From contig VZSE01011436.1 in the NCBI GenBank assembly GCA_013398275.1, positions 247,050-311,049 of the forward strand: a stretch of DNA of 64,000 bases, read 5' to 3'. The notes beneath the pieces are model-generated. The model saw only the letters and a program-made list of their open reading frames with translations, had not been told where the DNA came from and did no database searches. This DNA is from Promerops cafer. Taxonomy: Eukaryota > Chordata > Aves > Passeriformes > Nectariniidae. Below are positions 13,300-25,000 of this stretch, one piece after another; positions within the stretch are counted from its first letter, which is position 1; each line of letters opens with the position of its first letter. The position numbers and the translations under genes are program-made.

Positions 13300-14800
13300 G
13301 ATGGAAAATTTAAGTAAGATTAATGCAATTTATTATCCGCCAGGATATCCCTACAAACCACACTGCTTGGCTGAATTTTTGATTCTCAATCTAATATTTC
13401 AGATGAGATTTCCAGATGGGTGTCTTATTCCTCTATTAGTTTAGTGAGGGTGATATAGAGTTTGTAAAACAGAGGAGGTTAAGCTAGTTTTAACACTTGA
13501 TTAATCATTTAAATTACTTTGTTACTGTTTGAATCCATTGACTTTTGTTTACCAAGCAACTCCCTGAAACCCAAAGCCAACAAAAACGGCAGGCAGCTTT
13601 CCAAGTTGTTAATTTATTCAATGAGTTCTTCAAAGGAGTTCTAAAAGGGGAAAAAAGGAGCAAATTTATAGTTGCATTGAAAGCGTAGAGCAATTCTTGT
13701 TCATTGCTTGCTAAAAATGTCTAGGTTTTTATGACCCAGAAAAAAAAGCCAATATTCAAATATGCTGGCCAGCTTCTGGCGACATATATTTTTTTAAAGC
13801 AAATCAAACAAGTGCTTAATACAGCCTGACTGCATGTTCATGCAAATGCTGATTGAAATAAAACCAGCTTGTGTGACAAGCCACACATTTCTCTGCTTTT
13901 TATGTGCAAATGTGACTTCATCTGAAGTAAGATTCTGTTCTGCCGCAGGAAAATTCAGCGGGAGCAGGATCATGCCTGTAGGAAGTCAAGAGCACAGGGA
14001 CAAAGCTTTTTCAAATGCAACTATGAATGGGTGATTAAAAAGCCTCCTTCAGTTACACAATATACATGTGTACAGTTTGCAATTGTCCTCTGGGGAAAGG
14101 GGGAAAAAAAATCCCAAGCCCTAAATCATGAAAAACAGTCCAGCTTTCAATTCTGCGTATTACGAAGTCCGAGTTTGGTAAATTGATTACAATTTCTTTA
14201 CAGAGACCTATCAGGAATAAACCACTAAGTCTTAGACATAAATTTGAATTCCAGAGTCTCCAGCTAACCCAGCTCATAAATGAATTCCTAAATGCTGACT
14301 GTGCCAGAAGACCCAGTGCTGCAAAACCACTTGGCAGAAGCCATTAGTTTCAATGAGATGAACTGCTCTATTTAGCTCTCATTCAAAACTTTACAGAAAT
14401 GCCAGATTTCCATAAACACAGGTTTCCTTGAATTTCCAGGGCTTTGATTAACTGGTAGATGAGCGTGTCTTACAAATATAGATTTGTATGCAGAGTTCAG
14501 CTCAGAAAGCAGGAGAGACTGGAAACGGACTATAGGCTTTTCTTTCTTTCTTTCTGGCTTTTTCTCTTCCTGAACTAACAGAAAGCAGGAAAACTCCTTT
14601 ACAATATTTTGGAACTAAGGCTTTAATATTTAATAATTACTCTGTGGTTTAACAATCTTATAGATAATTTTCCTGCCATTTATATCATTGTGTGTTAAGC
14701 TTTTTATGACAGATTAATATCCTTCAGCTTTTACAGTATGGTTTTAAGCAATGAAAGTATTGAAGCAATGAAAGATGAAAGGAAAAATAAAAGAAAATCC
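13300..14800. promoter_or_regulatory. Candidate conserved non-coding element block
   Basis: AT-rich sequence dense in homeodomain-type TAAT/ATTA cores, with long stretches free of simple repeats and transposons. It contains a perfect octamer ATGCAAAT (13840-13847), the classical POU-domain site, and a palindromic GCTGGCCAGC near 13764. The texture resembles deeply conserved vertebrate enhancers in gene deserts. This is an impression from base composition and motif content only: no alignment was possible and the edges are arbitrary. No open frame of note exists here. A short TTTC run lies at 14538-14555. Confidence 0.3.
14538..14555. repeat. (TTTC)n microsatellite
   Basis: About four tandem TTTC units on the plus strand. 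Short and probably of little consequence. Confidence 0.85.
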
Positions 14801-15524
14801 TTATTTTTTCCTCTTAAAAGAAATCAGTTTGTGAAATCTATTAAAGGCAAAGACTACCTCTTTTATCAAGGGATGACATTGTGATGTTGCTTTTTCTTCT
14901 TCTTCCCTGTACTTTTTGTGACCCACCCATCAATGTTGAGACTAGCAATGATTTTTGATACATTTAAATTTATGTTTATGCAGGTTAGGTGAGGAGCAGA
15001 TTTGGTGGTTGGTTTTGTTAGTTTTTTTTGTTGCATTCTGGGTTTGAGGTCAAGTAATGGACCAATGACTTTTATAGCCTGGATGTAGGAGCACTAAAGA
15101 TTAGAAGATCAAGTCCCTCTTTCTCCCCCATTTAATTTTTTCCCTCCACCAGCAAATGTTCCTAAAAAATACATAATCTCTATAGTACTATTGTGATCAT
15201 CATAAATCTATGAATAAATGGCATTATTAGCAAGAGTGCAAGAGCAGCACAGATAATAACATGCAGTTATGGTTTATTAACCTTAAACTCTCTTAAATCA
15301 GTCATGGAACCATAGCAGCCAAGAAAACTATTGTGGTCAAATGCCATGAACTCCAGCTTGCTTTTAACACTAGGAATATTTCCCCTCTTCTCCAGCGTTT
15401 CTACAACATCTCTGCTCCCAACCAGAGTTTCTGTAATGAAAACTCTAGTTTATGTGCCTGTTTTTCGGTTAGGCTCTGGGAGTCTGATTCAGCATTTTTA
15501 AATTTTTTTCCCCTTTTTTTTCGG

Positions 15525-15795
15525 ACAGCGCTGGCTGTGTGGGTGCTGAGCCACGGAGGCTGTGTGTGGCCCCGCGGCTTGGCGCCCGCACAGCTGAGTC
15601 CGGCTACAGCTGGCAGAAACTGCTGGGATCTCAGAGCTGCAAAGCACTACGTTGGGCCTTTGGCATCACCCCACCCTTCCCGAGCACTGCCTTTGAATAA
15701 GCCCGTATCCTTTGGCCATCTATGGATAACGGGCTTTCCAGGGCATTCTGCTTGGCCGGCGAATGAAAAAGGTCGCTGAAGCCTGTACGTGCAGA
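15525..15795. promoter_or_regulatory. CpG cluster, candidate promoter or enhancer
   Basis: About 16 CpG dinucleotides can be counted in roughly 270 bases, in a window where CpG is otherwise rare. The patch is clearly GC-richer than its flanks and follows a T-rich stretch at 15490-15523. A strong hairpin (15699-15736) lies inside. Overlapping open frames on the two strands (plus 15333-15779, GTG start; minus 15647-16036) have no recognisable domains. CpG clusters that escape methylation-driven decay commonly mark promoters or developmental enhancers, so this is inferred to be a regulatory element or a non-coding RNA start. Too small to meet strict CpG-island length rules with certainty. Confidence 0.4.
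15699..15736. other. Stable hairpin, 12-bp stem with one bulge
   Basis: The left arm AAGCCCGTATCC (15699-15710) pairs with the right arm GGATAACGGGCTT (15724-15736). All 12 left-arm bases pair, leaving one unpaired A in the right arm, around a 13-base loop. It is too short for a microRNA precursor. Two CpGs lie in the stem. The structure is seen directly; function is unknown. Confidence 0.8.
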
Positions 15796-15799
15796 AAGA

Positions 15800-18560
15800 A
15801 ATGTGGTCTAGCTTTTCATTGAGAGTTCCCCTCGTTTGCCATTGGCTTTTCCTATGGGACTTGCTACCAAGAAGCAGAGTTTGGGTGTAGGTGATTGACA
15901 GGGATTGTTGTGTTGACAGAGGTGGATTCAGCCAGTGAGGAGAATGCTGCCACCGGAGCAACCAAAGCAAGCACAGCGAAACCAACAGAAAAGCGAAGGC
16001 AAAACTAAAGAGCATTAAATTGACCAAACTATGCAAAAGATGCTAAGAAGCTGAAGACCTGAAAGGAACTGGGAAAACAATGAATGATCCTGCTGAAAAA
16101 TGAGAGCTGCAATGTGAAGATTTCAAGAACTCCAAAAATGAGCTGAGAAGCTTGATCTCAAACAGAATGGAAAAGTAATGTTTATAGAGCACTTAGAGTC
16201 ATGACATGTATTGGGATACAAAATCCATGCCTCAAATATTCAGACTTCAGGTTGGGATAAACGTAATATTGAGTATAAACTTCAATTTGACTATTGAAAC
16301 TACATGATCCTTTTTACCAAGGGATGACTGGTGAAATAGAAAAAAAACCCTAAACCCCAAACCCCAGAGATAATTTACTGCTGTTGTATTATTTCTCCTT
16401 ACAGAAAAATCTAACAGGAAGAAACCACTGAAACATAGTTTAGGTCTGAAGAACTATGTTTCTTGAGTATCTGTAAATCTATGAACATCCGGCCGCTTTG
16501 ACTGGTTTCTGTGAGCCCTAAAGCCCCAGCTTTGATGAAAGGCCACACACAGATCACAGACCCTGCAGGAGAAACCTTGCCTTGGCATGGCACAGAGGCT
16601 GTCTGTCCCATCTGAGACTTGGTGTCTAAGAGCCAGCCACAATCCTTGTCTTTCCTAAGAGAAATGGACCAATTTTTCTTCTTTTAAAATAGCCAAAGCA
16701 AGTCCTGCTCCTATAGCCAATGGTCTGGTGTGTGGAGCACTCAGGCTGGGGGGATCTCTGACAATGCTTCCTCACCTGGGTTAAATACAAACCTGTGCCT
16801 TCTATAAACCCTGGGAGCAACTTCAACAGAGATGCTGAGGTTTGTTGCAAGAGTGAGAGTGTGGGAGTTCAAGAGTTAGGATGATTAAGGGCCAAAGGGG
16901 CACATAAAGGGAAAATCTAATCCCCATTCTAAGAGCTGGCTGCAGGTTTTCCAGTGCAAGCTTCCCTCATACTGCAGTGCCACAGGCAGGCTTGTGAGAG
17001 TCATCCATCTATTATTAGTAGCCAAATCACTCTCGGCATTTTAGAACCAATCAGGGGCTCCTCTTTGGAGCAGTTTTGAGAAAAGCTGTAAATTGTGCTC
17101 TCCACTGAGCAGAAACATTGTCACAGTATTTAGTACATCATCTATACCATGCACAGGTGGCAAAGGCACCACAGAATTTCCTTGACAAAGATTTTGTGTC
17201 TCCCCAAGATTAGGAGGGTTGTGCAGAACAGAGGGAATGGAGAATAAGAGAAAGGCAGAATTTGCCACGTGTAACACCAAATGATCCATTCATTCACTTT
17301 GTGTGTTAAATCTTGTGCCCTCCCAGAATTAGGGGGGCCTGACATCTTACTCTTCTTATATTTGCAGAGAGATGCTGGTGGCAATAGATTATTTTTATTG
17401 TGCAATTGCACCAAACCTGGTGGAGTCCCACAGATGACGGGCAGGTATGCAAGCACATGTACATATGTACAGAGATGCAAATCCAGCAGGGGGGCATTTG
17501 TTTGAGAGGGGGATCCAGCTCACTCTTTTAGGAGAGGCGTGGGGATGTCTTCACGTATAACTCACTCTAAGTAAAAAATGTTTCAGTAAAATTCACAGAA
17601 AAATAAGAAATTAAGCATTTATAATTGGTTCTTAATGAAAAAAAAAAAGAAAGAAAACCACGATTTTTAGTTTTTCTTGCACATTTGAGTACATAAGGAA
17701 TTCTGCCAAGAATTTTTATTTCAGATAAGGGATTCCAAGACCCCATTATCAGTGTGGAGGAATTAATACCCTCCGTTCATGTTTTTGCCAAAACCAAATG
17801 TGGAAAATGCTCAAACCGCACCTGTTTCAGTTCTACAGCCCATACACTTCTGCTTGCCAGCTCCCTAGCTGTTAAAATTAGTTAGGGGATTTCTGATACT
17901 TTTTTTTTTTCCTTTTCTATTTTGTTTTCTTTTTCAATGCAGTTACAGGACAACAGTAGCAAGGGTATGTGGTTAGCTCATAGGGATGTGAGAGGGAAAG
18001 CAGAAACACTTTAGAACTCCAGCAGCAGTTGCACAGAGGAAGATTTGTCTCTCATACTGAATGCTAGTTAGAGTGAGGGTGCTGCATTCATGCTGTGGGC
18101 ATCAGTGAGGGAATGTGAAGTTACTCTGCTGATCCAAGTGGGTTTGCTCAATTCTCTTTTGAGGTATTGCCTGATGGGGCTCAGCACAGCACCCGAGGAT
18201 GTCTGTGTTGTAAAGAAGGACAGACAAGAAAAGGCTTTTTGAGAGAAATGCTCAGTGTAAGAGACAGCAAGGTTGATGGCAGATGGTGGTGTCATTCAGG
18301 TGCTTTAGGGAAACTGATGCTTTTGGAAATGCAACAGCAGTGTTCATTTCAGTGTCCTCCTGCATCCTCAGGAATGCAAACTTGAATTTAAAAATTACCC
18401 TGTTATTATACCCCCCAGGCTCTTGTATCAGTCCAGTGGATAATCACCCCATTAGCACCTTGGGCTGCTGCTCAATTCTCCACTATCCAGCCACTGGCCT
18501 TCCGTGCTCCGAGTGAGCGAGTGAAATCTCCCTGGTGAGCAGATTTGAATAAACTCTGTG
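15800..18560. other. Gene-free unique sequence
   Basis: No exon or known repeat is recognised. Two weakly similar segments about 120 bp apart (around 17190-17222 and 17310-17345) share a phrase on the theme 'atcttgtg..tccc..attaggggg', possibly an old partial duplication. A 12-bp palindrome GTACATATGTAC lies at 17459-17470 and an octamer ATGCAAAT at 17475-17482. Confidence 0.5.
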
Positions 18561-20080
18561 CCACATTATATAACAACCAGGACTTGTTTGGTCCTCCCCC
18601 TAAAAATTTCTAAAAAATGTGCACTGGCTATAAAATTTGGTCTACAAAGAAAGATTTTATACAGCTACTTTTTAGTTATCTGTAAATGTTTTTCTCTCCA
18701 TTACACAGATTTCCTGGTTTAAACTTACAATAAAATCTGGTTAAAGATGTGCTGAAATGCACAACATCAAGGAAAAAATATTAACCAATGAATTAGATGT
18801 CATCTATACTACATTAGCACAATGCATTACAAAATCAGTATTTCTGCTACAGAGATGATGAGTAAAAATATCTTCAGAAAAAAATGAACAACTTTCCCAG
18901 GTTTTTTTTTTTTTTTTTCATTTTTAGAAAATTGCTGTCTTTAGTTTGCTACATAATGTCTGCTGGAAATACTCTGCTTCTTTTCACTTTTTTTTATACT
19001 CATATTATTCTCAGATTTTTCACAATTGTACTGTGATTTACCCTCTCCTATGGGAGGGACCTTTTGCTATTTAAAAATTAAAACACAAGGTGCCTCATGC
19101 CCTCCTCCACAAAAGCCCTTTCTCATTTTGTTTGCACTGTAAGCAGCAATAAATATAATGAAAGAACCTCATGATTCACAGGTTATGCAAAACTCTTATG
19201 CAGAAATTTTCTTCATGTCTCATACAAGAAACATATTAAACTGAGAATTCTGCTAACTGTGAAACACTGAGGGAAAACTAGGGAGCATCAGGACAACAGT
19301 ATTATAAATGCAAGAAAGACATATTTTTGCAGAATGGTTTTCAAATTTGAATTTGACATTTGAATTTCAGCAATTCCAATCTAAAGAATGGCTCTAGGAA
19401 CCTAACACAAACCAATTTGCATTCTTTAATATTTATTCCTCAAACTAGCAGGTCTTTCCCTTTTTTTTAATTTGAGAAACTGATTCCCACTGTCTCTTCA
19501 GTGTCTCCTCAAAATGGTTAATTTAGAAATATACAAGGGATAGTTTAATTGCCATTCTAAGCTAATTAGTTTGATGCCGCATGGGTGATTTTTTTGAAGC
19601 TATTTAATAGGCTGTATAAACACCTGGCTAGTTTTTTCTTTCCGGAAACACAAAGATTTCAGCAGTCAGCCACTTCTCCTGACTAATCAAAAGAGTAGTT
19701 TAGAGCACCCCACCTCCCTGCCCGTGCTTTTGATGGTGACAGTTTTTAGGGCTCTGATGTTTATTTGGCTCCTTACCCCATTCAGTACATCACATGCTCT
19801 ATTATATTGTGTAATTTTTGAAAGCCTAAATGTCATGCAGTAGTAGTCAAAAGCCTTAAAATGTCTCTTATATTTATGTAGTCATTTTTATCAAGCGAGT
19901 TATAATCTCACCAGAGGATGTAATCAGATCTGTCCAAGGAGACTGATGTTCATAAAACAATGTTGGCTAACATTATTTCTTTTCCAGGCTTTGACTTCTT
20001 CTTTGATTATATCTTGTGTCAGTTTTATTCCTGGTTCTGCAATTGGAAACCCACAATAACAGTGCTATAATGTTTCACAA
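18560..20080. promoter_or_regulatory. AT-rich candidate conserved non-coding block
   Basis: Long AT-rich stretch with almost no CpG, repeated TAAT/ATTA cores, an octamer on the minus strand (19415-19422) and no transposon signature. As at 13.3-14.8 kb, the texture is that of distal enhancer sequence. The call rests on composition and motifs only, and the limits are approximate. A 17-base T run occurs at 18902-18918. Confidence 0.25.
18902..18918. repeat. Poly-T tract (17 T)
   Basis: Uninterrupted run of 17 T in an AT-rich neighbourhood; no associated retroposed gene was seen on the minus strand. Confidence 0.9.
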
Positions 20081-23000
20081 ATCTGCTCATGGTCAGCTCT
20101 CCTGTTGATTCAAACCGAGAGCGATGAACTTTTTTATATTCTTTTTTTTTTTCCAAGAATAGAAGTTATTTAAGTAATTTAGGAATCCTCTCAAAAAATG
20201 CGTGTAGAACCAAAGCAGGACACTATGTGCTGGCATACAGAGATGAGTTTTGGCAACAAAACAACTTACCACCCACCCCTTGACGAGCTGCCTGTGCACT
20301 GTGACTGTGATGGGGCTCTCCTGAGGTTAGAGTTACACCACATGAGTAGGATGAGTTCTCAGCTCAAGCATTCCAAGGTGGTTATAATGCTTTGGCTGAG
20401 GAACGGCAACTTCTTTATGGTGTTGCCATGGCATTGTGTTGAATCTGCAACAAGGAGTCACTTATAAAAATGGGGCACAGGCTCCTAACTCCTTTAGGTT
20501 CACTGAAATTGCATCCACCACCTCATTCAGTGATCCAAACTCACACACACACATGCAAATACTCTTTTTTCCATTGACAGTCAGTCAGGCTGTGTAGCAG
20601 AAGGCTCTGGTAGCTCAGCTACTGAGCAGGTATGTCCATGAGCCAGCAGAGCACACCCTACACTGGCTGTACAACCAGATGGCTTCCAGAGCTCTTCTGC
20701 ATGTGCACCGTGTTTGTCAGAGCCGTGAAAATCACAGTGGTACTTTCTCTTATTCCTGTTTCCCTTCTTTCCTGGCTATTTATGCAAACAGCATTTTGAA
20801 AAAACACACAGACACTATTCTTTCCTGGCAAAAGTGTTGGAGTTTTTGTGGTTTTTGTATTCTGTTGGTGCAGGAATGCTTTTGCACTTAACACCTCCGC
20901 AAACTTTTTCTTGTGACACAATATCTCATCTGGTAGGTCCATTCTGAGATGGCTGGCTGGGGTGCCAAATACAAGCTCCAAACCCTGTCTTCCCCAGGTG
21001 CTAAATTACCTTTCCTGATAGTCTGAGCAAAATCTGGGGAGGTGTTTGGTTTAGGCCCAAATGGTACACTCAGATCCCAGCCGTTCCCTCTTCCGGACAC
21101 CCAATAGCCCTGCGAATATTCCAAACTGATAATGTCAGTCTTGAACAAGAAGTGGTCTGAGAAAGCACTTTTCTGACCACCTGCAGTTTTCTTGATCAGA
21201 GATCAAATGTGGATGTTGTGGGGAAAAGATAAAGAGCAGAGGTGTGTGTGGAAAGTCAGGGTTGTGGATGTGCTCAGGCCACAGCTGCCCGCAGTGTGTC
21301 GCCTGCTAGAATGGGATAACTCATCTTTGAGCATTCACTTGAGCCCAGTCTGTGCTCTGGCACTTGGTATACAACTTGTTATGACTTCCAAAGGGCACCT
21401 CACGGCCTGAATCGCAGCCTGGAGGCCATCCAGGAATGCCAGCAGCAGAGCATGGACTTAGCCAGGACAGTTTTAGCTGGCAGCCTCCTGGTGAAGGGGC
21501 CCACCTTTCTGCCCTTGTACCACCCCTGCTCTCTGCCTCAGCCCATGCAAATCAGCAGTGTTGTTCTTCTCCCTGGCACAAGAACTTCAGGCCAAATCTT
21601 GTGCCAGGTACCCTGGGCAGCAAATCATCCAGACATTGCCAGAACGCAGTGCTGTGGGTCCATTCCCATCATCATGGTGGGAAGAGATGAGATAATTGCC
21701 CCTCAAACAACAGCTCATCACCAGCTACCTGGGCATGTGCCCTGATTCTCCTTGCAAAAAGAGGAGACTGCTTTGCTTTTATTCTTGTTTTTTTTGTGCT
21801 CTGTTTTTCTTCCACTAGTGTTTCATGCTCTGATACAGACGTATTTCTCCGGAAAAGCTCCTGTTCATAAGGATTTCTGTTTTCATTTATGACCTTAAGG
21901 GAAAACATCTGTTGCTGTTCCTGTCTTGCCATTTGTCTTCAGCTTTCCACATAACTGTTGTTTTACTTGTGGTATCATCATTCTTTCTGTATCCCCACTA
22001 TCTTTCTGCACTGTATCTCCCTGTCTCTGTGATAGGTCACATGCTGGTGTCCGTGTTTTCCAGGACAAAGTCAAATTCTTTATTTTTAGGAGGTGTTTAA
22101 GTTAATCTCTTGTCTGTTACTGCTCTTTGGGGTTTTAATGTTCTATTATCCTGTTCCAGACTAAATTTTCTCATCTGAAATAGTCCCAGAGAGGTAATGT
22201 GCCTCAAAATTTGAATTTTCTTGTTTTTCTCTACAATGGAGAATTGCTGGATTTTCTCTGGCTTGTTTGGTAGCTTTTTTAGCTGTATTATTGGTTCCTT
22301 TGTGATGTTTGTTAACAGCTGTTGTAGGAAAATATTGTAAGCAAAACAGAGGCCCAGATTTATCTGATTTATTCTGTCTCTCTAAGTGCCTTGTCATTGT
22401 TTTATAAAGCCAGCGGGGAGAAAAAGAGGACAACTGAGATCTTAAGTGAGTGAATTTGTCCTCACTTCTCTTTTGAATAAGCCACCACCAAGTTGCATAG
22501 TGAGACTGCAGTGCAACCATGCTCCTCACTGAGGCAATTCAGGAAAGGGTTAGAGTTAGATGAGTGTCAGTCAAACCACAGAGGGAAGATATAACCCTTA
22601 CCAAGGGTGACACTGAGGGGCTCATCAGCACAAGACCCCTACAGAATCTCTCCTCTGTGTTTTATTCCAGTAAAGGATGAGCAGGGAAACACAAAGACAG
22701 AAAGCCTAAGATCAGCAGCATCACCAGCTTAAGTCAGTTCTGTTTTATCTTTAGGTGACTTTATTTGAAATTAAATGGTGAATTCAATGCAATTCCCTGA
22801 CAGCTTAGATGCTACCACTGAGATGTGCACAAGCCATGTACACTGAGATATTGTCTGGGCTTTTAGTGAGTGATACATACACTGATTTCTTTTCCAATCA
22901 TGCTATGAGGGGCTTAATATAATTAAGCTACAATTGTTAGTGCATGAAAAGATCAGATTCCCTTGAAAAAATGTTGTTATATTCTCTGAAGAATAATGTG

Positions 23001-24330
23001 GGCAAGAATGATGCTTCACTATTCCAGATAGTAAAACATAGAAATTTGGTTTCAGGAATTTCAGTGCAACTTTTTTAGATGCACAGGCCTCAGCTGAGTA
23101 TAAACAAAAAGACACATTGCTTGGAATAGACAATATTGATATCACAGATCTTTGAGACATCCAGAGTAATGACAACAAGACCTTCCAAGACAGCTCATCT
23201 CCAGGTTTCTGCACGTCCCACATTCCCTTCAGCTATCTACCATTCTCTCAAACTAAAAAGGGCACTTGTCCTTTTCTTATTGCAACAGCCTTATAAGAAG
23301 CAAAATTTACAAGCCATGCTGTGCCTGTTCTACAAGGGGAATTGTCAAACATCACGCTGCAGTGGCCTTTCACCTCTGGATGAGCTGTAGGCTAAGATTT
23401 GGATTTTGTCTTTGAAAATGAGCAGAGGCTTTACATGGAGTTTGAACTCCTCCATGCTCCAGTCTCAGGGGCTCTTTTCCTGTGAAAACAAATGCTGACC
23501 AGGCTGGTCTTCATGTTATTTCCATCACTAGATGCTGCTTGTGTTCTGCAGGCTCCCTCTAGTTTTTAGTTCCACCCAGGATTCAAAAAAGGGATTAGAT
23601 TTTAGTGGAAATCTAGAAATGCTCATGTCAATCCCTTTCTTCCTAGAGTTATGAGGAGAAAATGACAGATGCTATTGCTGAGACACAAGCCAGTCTCTGA
23701 TCTTAGTATATGAAATGTTTTCCTAGGGATCTCCCACAACCTTTATACAAAAGGTTTTCAAATTTCAAGCCTAAGTTGTGAATAAATATACTTTTCTACA
23801 TTTCTAAGAGAGGAAAAAAACCTTACTGTAAATCTCTGATGGCCAATCCTTTTCTCTCTCATAGTTCAGCAAAATTCCACCTGAGTAGTGTAGCAGAAAG
23901 AAAAATCCCAATTTTATCAAAACAAACCTATGAAACTCTTTTAAAGGTTTTAAAAATCTTTAAAGGGGAAAGACACCTGCATCCACTCAAAGAGCCCCAG
24001 CTGAGTTAAAGACACAGATTGTGTGTTGTGGAAGCTCAAGCCAAGCAGTGAATGATGAAAAAACCCCTCATTTAATGTCTTGGCTTCTGCAGTCTTATCA
24101 GAGTGTTCTGCCCAGTAGAAATGAGCCCTGTGAAAAATGTATATCCCCCAGTTCAAATGTGCAGTGTAAAACAATATCTAAAAGAAGTTAATTCCATCGC
24201 TTGTTCCTTAAATAGTTTTCAGTGCGAGAGATGGTTTTATAATCATGTGTCTATGATCAGAGACTTTTGGATAGACACCAAATCAAAACATCAGCAAAGA
24301 GAATGGGGTGATATGGAAAACTGATTTATT
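20080..24330. other. Gene-free unique sequence
   Basis: No exon, RNA gene or known transposon was recognised. Open frames of 60-122 codons occur on both strands with no familiar protein content. A short CA run lies at 20541-20553, next to an octamer ATGCAAAT (20553-20560). A symmetrical homeodomain-type site is listed at 22912-22928. Confidence 0.5.
22912..22928. promoter_or_regulatory. Palindromic TAAT-N3-ATTA homeodomain-type site
   Basis: GCTTAAT and ATTAAGC (7-bp arms) flank a 3-base ATA spacer. The core TAAT-ATA-ATTA at 22915-22925 fits the P3 configuration bound cooperatively by dimers of paired-class homeodomains in the published literature. A site this short arises by chance in AT-rich DNA, so occupancy is only a possibility. 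Confidence 0.3.
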
Positions 24331-25000
24331 CATTCAGAGTCAATAAAGTAAGCATGCAGTAGCTGGATTGTAAATAGCCCTGTGGAGAAGATTTATAAGT
24401 CTTAACATGGGGAGACAGGTTTATCCCAGTTAAAAGCACATTTTGACTGGAAGAACCCGTCACCATGTTTATAAAATGGGGCCTTGTGTGCCAGATGTAA
24501 CCTTAGGCCTGTGTGAATTTGAAACGGGCAAACAATGTCATCTGCAACCATGTTTTTCGCCTCTAAAGTGGAGAGCTAAAATTGACCTGAAAGTATAAAG
24601 AAGGAAGATAAAAATTCTAAGCAAAATAATTCTAGGCCTCAGCAGGAATATGTACAGTGCTTAAAACTTCCCTTTGCTCCACATTGCTATGTTTATAAAT
24701 CAAAATTATATGTCCATTGGGGAAAAGGGAAGTAAAAGTGTTTCCAAATGAAAAAAGGACAAGTGATTCATTTCTGTAAAAATCATAATTGAAAATACAG
24801 AATGTAGACATGCTCTTGGTTTACTCTTGTTTTTATTTGTAACATTTGCTTTGTTGCAGTTAATATGATCAAGAGACTAAAAAAGAAACCATTTAAAGAA
24901 ACCATTTACCACTATAAATCTTTCAACTATTTGAAAAATAATACACATTGCAGGCTTTCTTCACCCTATAAAATAGAGCTTCATCTTTACCAGGGATAAA
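24330..25000. promoter_or_regulatory. Candidate conserved non-coding block
   Basis: A stretch with balanced, non-repetitive composition, several AGGCCT/TATAAA-like words and TTTATAAAT elements, and no open frame or transposon homology. It reads like a conserved distal element rather than neutral AT-rich DNA, but this is a subjective call without alignment. A 13-bp repeated phrase (AAAGAAACCATTT) occurs twice at about 24882-24907. Confidence 0.22.

Larger units (their letters stand above)
4932..13300. other. Gene-free stretch with short local repeats
   Basis: No exon, RNA gene or recognisable transposon was found. Two small local structures are listed separately (6973-7040 and 12664-12708). 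A small CpG group sits near 6507-6534, too short to call an island. A near-palindromic POU-type sequence (ATGCATATGCAA) lies at 9068-9079. The GC-richer part at about 11.6-12.7 kb carries open frames on both strands without recognisable protein content. Confidence 0.5.

Noticed and set aside
15333..15779. 148-codon plus-strand frame and the opposing 129-codon frame at 15647-16036
   Set aside because: Both reflect scarcity of stop codons in the CpG cluster; neither shows a domain or plausible start.
17190..17345. Apparent 120-bp-spaced duplication
   Set aside because: Similarity is limited to about 30 bases with several mismatches; it may be chance, so it is only mentioned in the region description.
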